Under the pieces are notes generated by a model. That model did not search any database and was not told the origin of the DNA. It saw nothing but the letters and a program-made list of their open reading frames with translations. From Kangiellaceae bacterium (GTDB lineage: Bacteria > Pseudomonadota > Gammaproteobacteria > Enterobacterales > Kangiellaceae), in assembly GCA_030148365.1 (NCBI GenBank), contig JASBTO010000263.1, forward strand, positions 1 through 17,587: a stretch of 17,587 nt of DNA. The letters run 5' to 3'. How positions within the stretch are numbered: the first letter of the stretch is position 1; every line of letters starts with the position of its first letter. A program made the translations under genes and the position numbers. Of the stretch, positions 1 to 7,036 are shown piece by piece.

Positions 1-1575
1 TTCGTCGCCTTCATGTCGACCACGATCGGCTTTGGCGAAATCCCCTACGAATTTACCGAAGCCCAGCGGTTATGGACCTTTTCCATTATCTTCTTCAATG
101 TCGGCGGCTGGATTTACGCCATCGGCTCCATCCTCGCGTTGATCGGTGACAGCCAGTTCCAGCAGGCGCTGACCCTGAACAAGTTTGCCCGCCGGGTACG
201 CAACCTCAAAGAGCCTTTTTACCTTGTCTGCGGCTACGGCAGTACCGGCAGCTTGCTGGTGCAGGGACTGCGTCAACGACGCCTGCAGGCCGCAGTTATC
301 GAACGGGATGAAGACGCGGTAAAGCGGATCGTCCTGCGCCATGATGTCGGAGTATTGCCGGCCATTGATGGCGACGCGCGGAGCCGGGAGTTGCTGGAAC
401 TGGCCGGGCTCGGCCACCCCTGTTGCCGGGGCGTTATGGCGGTCACCGATGACAACGAGGCCAACCTGGCCATCGCCATCACCAGTCGCCTGTTGTATCC
501 GGAGCGTAACGTTTTCGCACGCAGTGAAACTGCCCGCGTGGGCGCGAATATGGCCTCCTTCGGCACCGACTACATTATTGATCCCTACGAGGTCTTTACC
601 CAGCGGCTCGCGCTGGTACTCAATTCGCCGGCCAAGTTTCTGGTGCAGGACTGGCTGATTTCGGTCCCCGGCACCCCGCTGCGGGATCCCGTTTATCCGC
701 CCAAGGGCTCCTGGATTGTTTGCGGACTGGGCAGGTTTGGTAGCCATGTGGTGGAAATGCTGGCAGCATCAGGCATTGCCTATACGGCGGTCGACGCCCG
801 GGACGGATTGCTGCAGGGCCACGACAACAAAGTTGTAGGTCGCGGCACCGAAGCCCATACGCTACTGGAAGCGGGCGTGCAGGAAGCGGCAGGAATTGTG
901 GCCTGCACCGCCAATGACGTCGACAACCTTTCCATCGTGATGACGGCACTGGAGCTGAATGCAAACCTGTTTACCGTCGCCCGACAGGACAACCGCGAGA
1001 ATGATTTGTTATTCGAGGCGTCCCGCGCCGATCTGATTGCCAGGCGCAGCCATATCGTCGCCCGACGCATGCTCACCATTGCCACGACGCCCTTGATGGA
1101 TCCCTTTCTGACACAACTTCGCAGTGCCTCTGACGACTGGGCCTACCGGGTTATGAAACGACTGGAGAAAACCTTGCGAGGCCGCGCCCCCAACTTATGG
1201 TTGCTCGACTTCGGCGCCGAAGGCAAGGAAGCCATCCGGGCCTGCCGCCGCTACAGTTGCAGGGTGACGCTCAATGCAATGCGCCACAACACCCGCATCG
1301 AAACCGACGAACACCTGGCTGCCGAGTGCCTGGTTCTGGAGCGGGTCAACGGCGAGTTGTTGTTTATGCCAGACGATGACACGGAGATCGGCATCGGTGA
1401 CAAACTGCTGTTTGCCGGGCGCAGTACGGCCCGCGATGAAATGCTGTCCAGCCTTCAGGATCCCCACCGGTTGCTCAACTTTGTCAGCGGGATCAGCCTG
1501 CCCCGTGGCAGTTTCTGGCGCTGGTGGCACGCGCGCCGGGCCGACAAGGCCAAGGCGAAACAGGCTGCGGCCTAG
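1..1575 (+). CDS. K+ channel with tandem RCK/TrkA-N domains (5' end missing)
   Basis: The frame is open at base 1, so the gene begins to the left of the window; the ATG at 13 lies inside the pore and is not the start. The first residues hold the potassium selectivity filter TTIGFGE (coded at 19-39), followed by a hydrophobic pore-lining helix at about 73-147. Two cytoplasmic nucleotide-binding RCK modules follow, each with a Rossmann GxGxxG motif: GYGSTG (about 232-249) and GLGRFG (about 724-741). The last 130 residues resemble a TrkA-C-like regulatory lobe, and the end is basic. By family, this is an inner-membrane K+ channel gated by ligand or nucleotide binding to its RCK ring. Any voltage-sensor segments would lie outside the window. 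The stop codon overlaps that of the convergent GST gene. The channel class is clear; the exact subfamily is not. Confidence 0.9.
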   Translation, partial: FVAFMSTTIGFGEIPYEFTEAQRLWTFSIIFFNVGGWIYAIGSILALIGDSQFQQALTLNKFARRVRNLKEPFYLVCGYGSTGSLLVQGLRQRRLQAAVIERDEDAVKRIVLRHDVGVLPAIDGDARSRELLELAGLGHPCCRGVMAVTDDNEANLAIAITSRLLYPERNVFARSETARVGANMASFGTDYIIDPYEVFTQRLALVLNSPAKFLVQDWLISVPGTPLRDPVYPPKGSWIVCGLGRFGSHVVEMLAASGIAYTAVDARDGLLQGHDNKVVGRGTEAHTLLEAGVQEAAGIVACTANDVDNLSIVMTALELNANLFTVARQDNRENDLLFEASRADLIARRSHIVARRMLTIATTPLMDPFLTQLRSASDDWAYRVMKRLEKTLRGRAPNLWLLDFGAEGKEAIRACRRYSCRVTLNAMRHNTRIETDEHLAAECLVLERVNGELLFMPDDDTEIGIGDKLLFAGRSTARDEMLSSLQDPHRLLNFVSGISLPRGSFWRWWHARRADKAKAKQAAA

Positions 1576-2216
1576 TGGCCGTGGCGGGTTCTGGCTTCCT
1601 CGAGAGACAGGTAGCCCGGCTGTGCTTCGATCCTCGCAAACCAGCGCTGAATAAAGGGATACCCGGATAAATCGAAGCCGCCCTCGTCCGCGACATGGCT
1701 ATAGGCATAAAGGGCGATATCGGCGACCGTGTATTCGGCTCCGGCAATAAAGTCTCTGGCCGACAGGCTTGCTTCCATGACATCCAGCGCCCGGTATCCG
1801 GCCTGGTGCTTTTCCGCCAGGCGATCTTTTTCTGTCTCGCCCTGGTTGAGGAACCTGATGATGAACCGGGCCTCGGCGACGTTTGGCTCATGGCGGTGCT
1901 GCTCGAAGAACAACCATTGCATGACCCGTGCCCGCTCGAAGGCAGCCTCGGGCAGCAGCGGCGTACCTGTGGCGAGATAGCAGAGAATGGCGTTGGACTC
2001 GCAGAGTATGCACCCGTCCGCCAGTTCCAGGATTGGCACCTTGCCATTCGGATTTTTTTTGAGAAATTCGGGGGTACGGGCCGCGCCGGCGAGAATGTCG
2101 ATCTGACGCCATTGGTATTGACGATCCAGGCGCTGCAGCAGCAGTTCTATCTTGTAGCAATTACCGGATTTCAGATCGCCGTAAACTGTCAGCGGTCCGT
2201 CATCCCCGTTGCTCAA
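1572..2216 (-). CDS. Glutathione S-transferase family protein
   Basis: A 214-residue soluble protein of normal GST length. The N-terminal thioredoxin-fold half has SGNCYK (residues 17-22, where the family places its glutathione-activating residue), NPNGKVPIL with the conserved cis-proline at 61, and ESNAIL (73-78), which binds the glutathione gamma-glutamyl group. The all-helical C-terminal half contains TVADIALYAY, the folding motif of the family. It probably conjugates or reduces small electrophiles with glutathione; the substrate cannot be read from sequence. The start is TTG at 2216, forming a TTGA overlap with the TGA stop of the upstream lipoprotein gene, so translation is probably coupled. 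No ATG or GTG lies in frame before the SGN motif. Its own ribosome site is weak. The stop lies in a CTAG palindrome shared with the convergent channel gene. Confidence 0.93.
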   Translation of the reverse strand: MSNGDDGPLTVYGDLKSGNCYKIELLLQRLDRQYQWRQIDILAGAARTPEFLKKNPNGKVPILELADGCILCESNAILCYLATGTPLLPEAAFERARVMQWLFFEQHRHEPNVAEARFIIRFLNQGETEKDRLAEKHQAGYRALDVMEASLSARDFIAGAEYTVADIALYAYSHVADEGGFDLSGYPFIQRWFARIEAQPGYLSLEEARTRHGH

Positions 2217-2959
2217 TTGCCGAATACCTGCTGCAACAATTCCGTTGTCCGGGCGCTCGGGTTTTTCCGGATCCTTGCTTCTTCACGGGCCATCAGCTTG
2301 AAGAGCCCGTCCAGAGTTTCGTCGGTGACGTAACGCTCGATATCCAGATCCGGTTTTTGTGTAAACGGGATTTTTTCGTAGGTTGCCAACAGGTTTTCGT
2401 ATTCCGGATAAAAATTGATGCTCGCCATGCTGTCGGCAACGATCGGCTGGAATTTCTGTTTCAGACCGGTTTGCGTGTTACTACGAAAATAGGTAGTCGC
2501 CGCCCGACTGTTGCCGTTGAGAATGTCGAACGCGTCCTTGATACTCATTTTCGATATCGCCTCCATGAACACGTTTGACGCTTCCGCAGCGGCGTGCTCG
2601 GCTGCGCGGTTCATTCCCAACTCGAACTCTTCGATCTGCTCGTCGAATCCCACCTTCCGCAATGCGCTCGCGACACCTTCCAGTTGCTCGGGGATGGGGA
2701 TGTGGATCTGCTGATTGGCATAGAAGCCGTTTTCTTTGGAGGCGCTGGCGACCGCATTCTTGCTGGCCACGATTAGTGCCTGCTTGAGGCCGGCGACCAC
2801 GGTGCCAGTGTCGAGCTCGACCTTTGGCGCTTCCTGAGGTTCGGTTTTCACTTCCTCCTCGTTCTTGTTGCCGAGTACATCATCCAGCTTGAATCCCTGA
2901 CAACCCAGCAGCGTGAGGGCAAGCATGAGAGATGTTGATATCCGTATTAACTTCTTCAT
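2213..2959 (-). CDS. DUF4197 family lipoprotein
   Basis: A 248-residue predicted lipoprotein. It opens with a short basic stretch (MKKLIR), a hydrophobic core and the lipobox LLGC with the lipidated cysteine at residue 20. A charged linker follows (about 28-45), then a mostly helical domain that I match to the DUF4197 family by length, its N-terminal AL-rich helix and the phrase KDAFDILNG. The family has no established biochemical role. The frame extends upstream to a TTG at 2989, but ATG 2959 gives a proper signal peptide and is preferred. The stop overlaps the TTG start of the GST gene, making a two-gene unit. A possible sigma-70 promoter lies at 3002-3030. The family call is from memory of its features, not from a search. 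Confidence 0.85.
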   Translation of the reverse strand: MKKLIRISTSLMLALTLLGCQGFKLDDVLGNKNEEEVKTEPQEAPKVELDTGTVVAGLKQALIVASKNAVASASKENGFYANQQIHIPIPEQLEGVASALRKVGFDEQIEEFELGMNRAAEHAAAEASNVFMEAISKMSIKDAFDILNGNSRAATTYFRSNTQTGLKQKFQPIVADSMASINFYPEYENLLATYEKIPFTQKPDLDIERYVTDETLDGLFKLMAREEARIRKNPSARTTELLQQVFGN

Positions 2960-3001
2960 ATCCCGGGACTCAGCAATCCATAAGGTCAAACGAGTGAGCC
3001 C

Positions 3002-3030
3002 ATGCTAGATCAATGCACCTGGTAGCGCAA
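3002..3030 (-). promoter_or_regulatory. Candidate sigma-70 promoter for the lipoprotein-GST pair
   Basis: On the minus strand, TTGCGC (3025-3030) is followed after 17 bases by TAGCAT (3002-3007). This places transcription start near 2994, about 35 bases before the preferred ATG at 2959. The match is 3 of 6 at -35 and 4 of 6 at -10, so it is only a plausible site in the right place. Confidence 0.3.
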
Positions 3031-3088
3031 TTATTTCATCACCCGCGCAAAGCCAGGAACAGGCCGGCCACAGCCGCAGGCAACTCCT

Positions 3089-3116
3089 TTGGCAATCTGC
3101 TGTTTTTGCTAATAAT
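3089..3116 (+). promoter_or_regulatory. Candidate sigma-70 promoter inside the 346-base gap
   Basis: TTGGCA (3089-3094) and AATAAT (3111-3116) are separated by 16 bases; each hexamer matches the consensus at 5 of 6 positions. The predicted start is near 3122 on the plus strand, opposite to both flanking genes. The next annotated plus-strand gene is 6 kb away, so if active it would make a short transcript or RNA antisense to hemB. The surrounding bases are AT-rich compared with the neighbouring genes. Confidence 0.35.
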
Positions 3117-3141
3117 TTTACTTGTGGAGCAGGAGATCCCA

Positions 3142-3192
3142 GTGGCGATCCGTGTAGATATTCTGGCCGCGCCAGCCTTGCTACCGGCCTAA
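3142..3192 (+). CDS. Possible 16-residue micro-ORF
   Basis: A GTG codon at 3142 sits 6 bases after AGGAG (3131-3135), which lies just downstream of the promoter-like pair at 3089-3116. The frame runs 16 codons (VAIRVDILAAPALLPA, the first residue being Met if used as a start) to TAA at 3190-3192. The product would be short and mostly hydrophobic. I recognise no family. Promoter, ribosome site and start are correctly spaced, but a frame this short often occurs by chance; it may instead be part of a non-coding RNA or nothing. Confidence 0.15.
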   Translation: MAIRVDILAAPALLPA

Positions 3193-3300
3193 AAGAAAGC
3201 GAGGGAATTTATTTCCCGGACCAGGCGGGACGCATCTGAGCAGCGCAGTTTACGATCAGTCAATGAGCACGCACAGGATGCGACCCAACGCCGTATGAGG

Positions 3301-3330
3301 AAAAATTAACCGCTCCGAAGCCAGCGAGCG
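3301..3330 (-). terminator. Candidate intrinsic terminator overlapping the hemB stop
   Basis: On the minus strand CGCTC (3330-3326) can pair with GAGCG (3315-3311) around a 10-base loop. It is followed at once by GTTAATTTTT, whose TAA is the hemB stop. The stem is only 5 bp, so termination may be partial, but the position and U-rich tail fit the end of the purE-tsaC-hemF-hemB unit. Confidence 0.35.
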
Positions 3331-4307
3331 ATGTCTTTGGCGTAATAAGTCAACACCCCGTCACACCCCGCCCGTTTGAACGCCAGCATTGCTTCGAGCA
3401 CGCAGGCTTTTTCATCGAGCCAGCCGTTTTGCGCGGCGGCCTTGAGCATCGCGTATTCGCCGGACACATGGTAGGCGAAGGTGGGCACTCTGAGTTCGGA
3501 TTTGACCCGCCGGACAATATCGAGATAGGGCATGCCTGGCTTGACCATGACCATGTCGGCACCTTCCTGGATATCGAGCGCTACCTCATGCAGGGCTTCG
3601 TCACTGTTGGCGGGATCCATCTGGTAGGTTTTCTTGTCGGCCTTGCCGAGGTTGGCGGCCGATCCCACGGCATCCCGGAAGGGGCCATAAAAGCTCGATG
3701 CATATTTGGCCGAGTAGGCAAGAATAAGCGTGTTGACGTGATCCTTGTCTTCAAGCGCGTTGCGGATCGCACCCACCCGACCGTCCATCATGTCCGAGGG
3801 CGCGACAACATCCGCGCCGGCAGCGGCGTGGCAGAGCGCCTGTTTGACCAGGGCTTCCTTTGTGACGTCATTCAGGATGTAACCGTTGTCATCGACGATG
3901 CCGTCCTGGCCATGGGAGGTGTAGGGATCCAGAGCCACATCGGTAATCACTCCCAGCTCGGGGAAGGCCTGCTTGATCGCGCGCACGGTGCGTGGAACCA
4001 GTCCGTCCGGGTTCCAGGCTTCTTCGGCGTCGAGAGACTTGCTGTTTTGCGCCACCACCGGGAAAAGTGCAACCGCCGGGATCCCCAGATTGGCGACGTC
4101 TTGCAGCTCTTCTAACAAGAGGTCGACGGACTTGCGCTCGACGCCCGGCATCGAATCAACCGATTCTTTTTTCTGTTCCCCTTCCAGCACAAAGACCGGA
4201 TAGATCAAGTCTTTCGCAGACAGGGTATTTTCAGCCATCAAGTCACGGCTGAATTGCTGTGCCCGTGCACGGCGCGGGCGGCGATGGGGAAATTGTCCGG
4301 TAATCAT
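3306..4307 (-). CDS. hemB: Delta-aminolevulinic acid dehydratase (porphobilinogen synthase)
   Basis: A cytoplasmic enzyme that condenses two 5-aminolevulinate molecules to porphobilinogen, the second common step of tetrapyrrole synthesis. The protein is 333 residues, the usual size. Both active-site lysines are present: K201 in YSAKYAS and the Schiff-base K256 in VMVKPGMP. The metal region reads ALDPYTSHGQDG (125-136), with Ala, Asp and Asp where zinc enzymes have three cysteines; this is the magnesium-type pattern known from Pseudomonas. The ATG at 4307 is chosen because its A is also the last base of the hemF TGA stop (TGATG), and because the product then begins with the usual basic PHRRPRRAR arm. 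The frame runs open to 4385, but that extension lies inside hemF. Translation is probably coupled to hemF. Confidence 0.96.
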   Translation of the reverse strand: MITGQFPHRRPRRARAQQFSRDLMAENTLSAKDLIYPVFVLEGEQKKESVDSMPGVERKSVDLLLEELQDVANLGIPAVALFPVVAQNSKSLDAEEAWNPDGLVPRTVRAIKQAFPELGVITDVALDPYTSHGQDGIVDDNGYILNDVTKEALVKQALCHAAAGADVVAPSDMMDGRVGAIRNALEDKDHVNTLILAYSAKYASSFYGPFRDAVGSAANLGKADKKTYQMDPANSDEALHEVALDIQEGADMVMVKPGMPYLDIVRRVKSELRVPTFAYHVSGEYAMLKAAAQNGWLDEKACVLEAMLAFKRAGCDGVLTYYAKDIARWLRSG

Positions 4308-5236
4308 CAATGGCTGATCCAGTCCTGGGGTTTGAGAAAATGTTCCGTGAGCCGCGCTTCTTCCGTGCCCGGCTCCGGCTGCCAATCGTATCGCCAGTGA
4401 ACTTCGGCGGGCAGCGACATTAATATGGACTCCGTACGGCCGCCGCTTTGCAACCCGAACAGGGTGCCTCGGTCGTAGACCAGATTGAACTCCACATAAC
4501 GACCACGCCGGTATAGCTGGAAGTCCCTTTGCCGTTCACCATAGTCGCGATCCTTGTGCTTTTGCAACAAGGGCAGGTAAGCGGGCAAATAGTGATCGCC
4601 TACCGAGCGCATGAATGCAAAGGCAGTGTCGAAATCCGGACTGTTCAAATCATCGAAAAACAGCCCGCCGATGCCGCGAGCTTCATCCCGGTGGCGGATG
4701 AAAAAGTAGTCGTCACACCATTCTTTGTATTTTCTGTAAGCCGTTTCTCCCAATGGCTGACAAGCATCCCGGGCAACCCGATGCCAATGCCGGCAATCGT
4801 CGTCGTCACCATAATAGGGGGTCAGATCAAAGCCGCCGCCGAACCACCAGACCGGCGCCTCGCCGGGTTTTTCCGCGACAAAAAAGCGCACATTCATATG
4901 GCTGGTCGGCGCATGGGGGTTACGGGGATGGATCACCAGCGACACGCCCAGGGCCTGAAAATCCCGCCCGGCCAGCTCCGGCCGGCTGGCCGTCGCCGAC
5001 GGCGGTAATTGGGCGCCATGGACATGGGAAAAGTTGACGCCGCCCTTTTCGATCACCTTGCCGTTTTCCAGCACCCGGGTCAGGCCACCGCCACCGCCGG
5101 GCCGTTGCCAGTCGTCGGCAAGAAAATCCGCACCTTCCTCCCGGGCGAGGGCATCACAAATCGACTGCTGAAGGTCGAGCAAATAGGCTTTGACTTGCGC
5201 TACCGCAGCGGCGGGATCGGTCAGGACATGACTCAT
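4307..5236 (-). CDS. hemF: Oxygen-dependent coproporphyrinogen III oxidase
   Basis: HemF performs the two oxidative decarboxylations turning coproporphyrinogen III into protoporphyrinogen IX, using molecular oxygen, in the cytoplasm. The protein is 309 residues, near the family norm. Visible signatures are GGGGGLTRV (47-55), VNFSHVHG, HPRNPHAPTSHMNVRFF (103-119) with conserved histidines, WWFGGGFDLTPYYG (130-143), the FFIRHRDEARGIGG block with H182, and YVEFNLVYDRGT. The start is ATG 5236, two bases after the tsaC stop; the open frame extends to 5446 but that part is tsaC in another frame. A weak AGGA lies about 12 bases upstream. The last base of the stop codon is the first base of hemB. Many relatives have aroE after hemF; here hemB takes that place. 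Confidence 0.96.
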   Translation of the reverse strand: MSHVLTDPAAAVAQVKAYLLDLQQSICDALAREEGADFLADDWQRPGGGGGLTRVLENGKVIEKGGVNFSHVHGAQLPPSATASRPELAGRDFQALGVSLVIHPRNPHAPTSHMNVRFFVAEKPGEAPVWWFGGGFDLTPYYGDDDDCRHWHRVARDACQPLGETAYRKYKEWCDDYFFIRHRDEARGIGGLFFDDLNSPDFDTAFAFMRSVGDHYLPAYLPLLQKHKDRDYGERQRDFQLYRRGRYVEFNLVYDRGTLFGLQSGGRTESILMSLPAEVHWRYDWQPEPGTEEARLTEHFLKPQDWISH

Positions 5237-5238
5237 GA

Positions 5239-5808
5239 CTAAGAATTTTCCTGGTAGGGCCGCAGGACCTTGCCGGTCACGGCATCGCGAATTTCCGAAG
5301 GGCCACAGCTGTTGCCGAGGCGGCCGGGCAGAATGTAATCCAGTTCCGACCCGAAGGCGCGACGCACGGACAGCCTGTCGGTAGCCGCGGCTTTGCCCGC
5401 CCGGTTGGCGCTGGTCGAGACAAGGGCCAACCCGGTCAACCTGCACAGGGCCTTCACCTGGGGGTGATCACTGATCCGGACAGCCTGGCGATCGGAGTCG
5501 CCGGTCAGCCAGGGGTAGCGACCGCTTGCCGGCAGCAGCCAGGTCACCGGATATGGGCGTGCCGGCAAGTCCTGCCGGGTCGGCTGCCCCGGTGCCAGAA
5601 ACGGCGCCACCTGATGCCAGTCGCTGGCCACCAGGATAAGCCCCTTGGCCGGAGACCGTTGTTTGAGAAAGAGCAGATGCCGCACTGCATCCCCGTCAAG
5701 GGGATTACAACCCAGACCAAAGACGCCTTCCGTCGGATAGGCGATGACGCCGCCGGAAAGGATGCTGGCTGCAGCCCGCCGAAGATGAAGAGGGTGCAGC
5801 CAGCTCAA
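5239..5808 (-). CDS. tsaC: Threonylcarbamoyl-AMP synthase (YrdC/Sua5 family)
   Basis: TsaC makes threonylcarbamoyl-AMP from threonine, bicarbonate and ATP, the first step of t6A37 modification of ANN-decoding tRNAs. The 189 residues match the short, single-domain TsaC form rather than the longer Sua5. Visible motifs: GGVIAYPTEGVFGLGCNP (19-36), KQRSPAKGLILVAS (49-62), PVTWLLPAS (87-95) and VSTSANRAGKAA (130-141). The predicted start is TTG at 5808, two bases after the purE stop; no in-frame ATG or GTG precedes the conserved VIAYPTE, and the 20-residue lead is normal for the family. The gene sits between purE and hemF with 2-base gaps on each side, so expression is probably one message and partly coupled. 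Confidence 0.93.
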   Translation of the reverse strand: MSWLHPLHLRRAAASILSGGVIAYPTEGVFGLGCNPLDGDAVRHLLFLKQRSPAKGLILVASDWHQVAPFLAPGQPTRQDLPARPYPVTWLLPASGRYPWLTGDSDRQAVRISDHPQVKALCRLTGLALVSTSANRAGKAAATDRLSVRRAFGSELDYILPGRLGNSCGPSEIRDAVTGKVLRPYQENS

Positions 5809-5810
5809 GC

Positions 5811-6320
5811 TCAGGCCTGGCTCAGACGTTCCTGGAGCTTGCGGTCCTTTTCCTTGACCTGCTCCGCGTTGTCCTTGCGCTCGGCAACAACACTGTCAGC
5901 GACCTGCTCGTCAATCAGGCCGATGATTTGTGCCGCCAGATAGGCTGCGTTTTTGGCACCGGCCTTGCCGATGGCTACCGTCGCGACCGGCACGCCGCCG
6001 GGCATCTGTACGGTCGACAGCAGCGCATCGTGACCATTCAGGGGACCACCACCCATCGGGACACCGATCACGGGCTTGAGGGTCAGGCCGGCAACGGTCC
6101 CCGCCAGGTGTGCCGCGAGACCCGCGGCACAGATGAATACCTTGCAACCGCGCTTTTCAGCATCCTTGACGTAGGCATGGGTGGCATCCGGCGTACGGTG
6201 CGCGGAAGTGATTTTCATTTCCGTCTTGACGCCCAGCTTTTTCAGCACTTCCATGGTGCTTTCCATGACCGGCAAATCAGAGTCGGAACCCATCAAAATG
6301 GCAACAAATACATCGGACAT
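5811..6320 (-). CDS. purE: N5-carboxyaminoimidazole ribonucleotide mutase
   Basis: PurE moves the carboxylate of N5-CAIR to make CAIR in purine synthesis (class I), or carboxylates AIR directly (class II). The protein has 169 residues. Motifs: MGSDSD (10-15, nucleotide phosphate binding), SAHRTP with catalytic H41 (39-44), AAGLAAHLAG (65-74), STVQMPGGVPVATVAIG (102-118) and KAGAKNAAYLAAQ. ATG 6320 has AGGA six bases upstream. Two points are unusual: the loop PMGGGPLNGHDAL (88-100) differs from the E. coli sequence, and a charged coiled-coil-like tail follows residue 140. purK, which makes the class I substrate and sits beside purE in Vibrio and Shewanella, is absent from the neighbourhood. 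I favour class I with purK elsewhere, but cannot prove it. Confidence 0.93.
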   Translation of the reverse strand: MSDVFVAILMGSDSDLPVMESTMEVLKKLGVKTEMKITSAHRTPDATHAYVKDAEKRGCKVFICAAGLAAHLAGTVAGLTLKPVIGVPMGGGPLNGHDALLSTVQMPGGVPVATVAIGKAGAKNAAYLAAQIIGLIDEQVADSVVAERKDNAEQVKEKDRKLQERLSQA

Positions 6321-6489
6321 AACAGATCCTGTTGGATTGGTTTGGGAAAGGGGGGGATTTTACCCGGCTTTCTTGCGGATCGGTAGGCCCGGGGCAATGA
6401 TTCCGGGGGAATTTCAGTCTGCCCGGGTGGATCCCGGGAGCGTGTTGCGCGGGCGGCCTGTTGCCGCCTGTCGACGGGAAGCGGAGTCC

Positions 6490-6509
6490 GACCCGGTCCG
6501 AACCGGGTC
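6490..6509 (-). terminator. Strong hairpin just downstream of smg
   Basis: A perfect 8-bp inverted repeat (GACCCGGT at 6490-6497, ACCGGGTC at 6502-6509) closes a 4-base loop, starting 8 bases beyond the smg stop. No U-run follows on either strand, so it is either an imperfect terminator, a message-stabilising hairpin or a pause site. A second hairpin, GGCGGC/GCCGCC with a 5-base loop, lies at 6452-6468. Together they suggest that transcription or RNA decay is separated between smg and purE. Confidence 0.4.
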
Positions 6510-6516
6510 TGCGGCG

Positions 6517-6990
6517 CTAGTGGATCTGGGCGCTCAGATCCATGTTTTCGACCCAGGCAAACTCGCCTTCGCGGCCGGGCATATTGAACAGTACCATCAT
6601 GACGACCCACTTGATCCGGTCCATATCCGCTTCTTCGCCGTTGCTCAGAGCGATCAACCGGTCAATGACCATTTCGCGCGCATGGGTATCAAGCACCCGG
6701 GTCTGCTCCAGGAACAGCAGAAAGCCACGGCCTTCGACCGAAATCAGCTGTTCCTCTTCCTCGGTGAAAACGCGCAACGAGGCGGGGTTGGCCTGAATGG
6801 GCGCCAAATCCGCGGAGCGGGCATCGACCAGGCCGTCAAGCCAGTCCAGGGCACGCTCAATCTCGTTGTTGGTAAAGCCTACTTCTTCCAGCTCTTCAAC
6901 GAGGTTGTCGGTACTGTTTAATTTGCTGGATTCCTCTTCCTGATAGTTTTCAAAGATGTACAGCAACACATCGAGTACGTCTTCTTTCAT
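6517..6990 (-). CDS. smg: Smg protein (DUF494 family)
   Basis: A 157-residue acidic cytoplasmic protein, the same length as E. coli Smg, beginning MKEDVLDVLLYIFENY, the characteristic family N-terminus. A glutamate-rich region (residues 18-37) is followed by helical segments containing EIERALDWLDGL and, near the C-terminus, RIKWVVMMVLFN. The family is conserved next to dprA in many gammaproteobacteria, as here, but its molecular role is not established. ATG 6990 is the only sensible start; the upstream ribosome site is weak (GGGTGA). It lies 46 bases after dprA in the same direction. Confidence 0.95.
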   Translation of the reverse strand: MKEDVLDVLLYIFENYQEEESSKLNSTDNLVEELEEVGFTNNEIERALDWLDGLVDARSADLAPIQANPASLRVFTEEEEQLISVEGRGFLLFLEQTRVLDTHAREMVIDRLIALSNGEEADMDRIKWVVMMVLFNMPGREGEFAWVENMDLSAQIH

Positions 6991-7036
6991 TCAGTCACCC
7001 AGAGGTTAAAGGAGGATGCGCTTGCCAGGCGCGAGT

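Larger units (their letters stand above)
2960..3305. other. 346-base gap between hemB and the DUF4197 gene
   Basis: No conventional gene fits here on either strand. The right edge holds the tail of a hemB terminator candidate and the left edge a promoter candidate for the lipoprotein gene. Between them, reading on the plus strand, lie a promoter-like pair (3089-3116), a strong ribosome site (AGGAG, 3131-3135) and a 16-codon frame. A short inverted repeat GGGAA-TTTAT-TTCCC lies at 3203-3217; read on the minus strand it is followed by TCGCTTTCTTTT, so it could be a second, weak terminator behind hemB. No tRNA-like or known ncRNA structure was recognised. Confidence 0.6.

Noticed and set aside
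4307..4385. Longer N-terminus for HemB starting at 4385
   Set aside because: The extra residues overlap hemF and do not resemble HemB; the ATG at 4307 gives the family N-terminus and a TGATG junction.
6321..6516. Remnant of purK or yrdD between smg and purE
   Set aside because: I could not see any recognisable fragment of either protein in six frames of this short gap.
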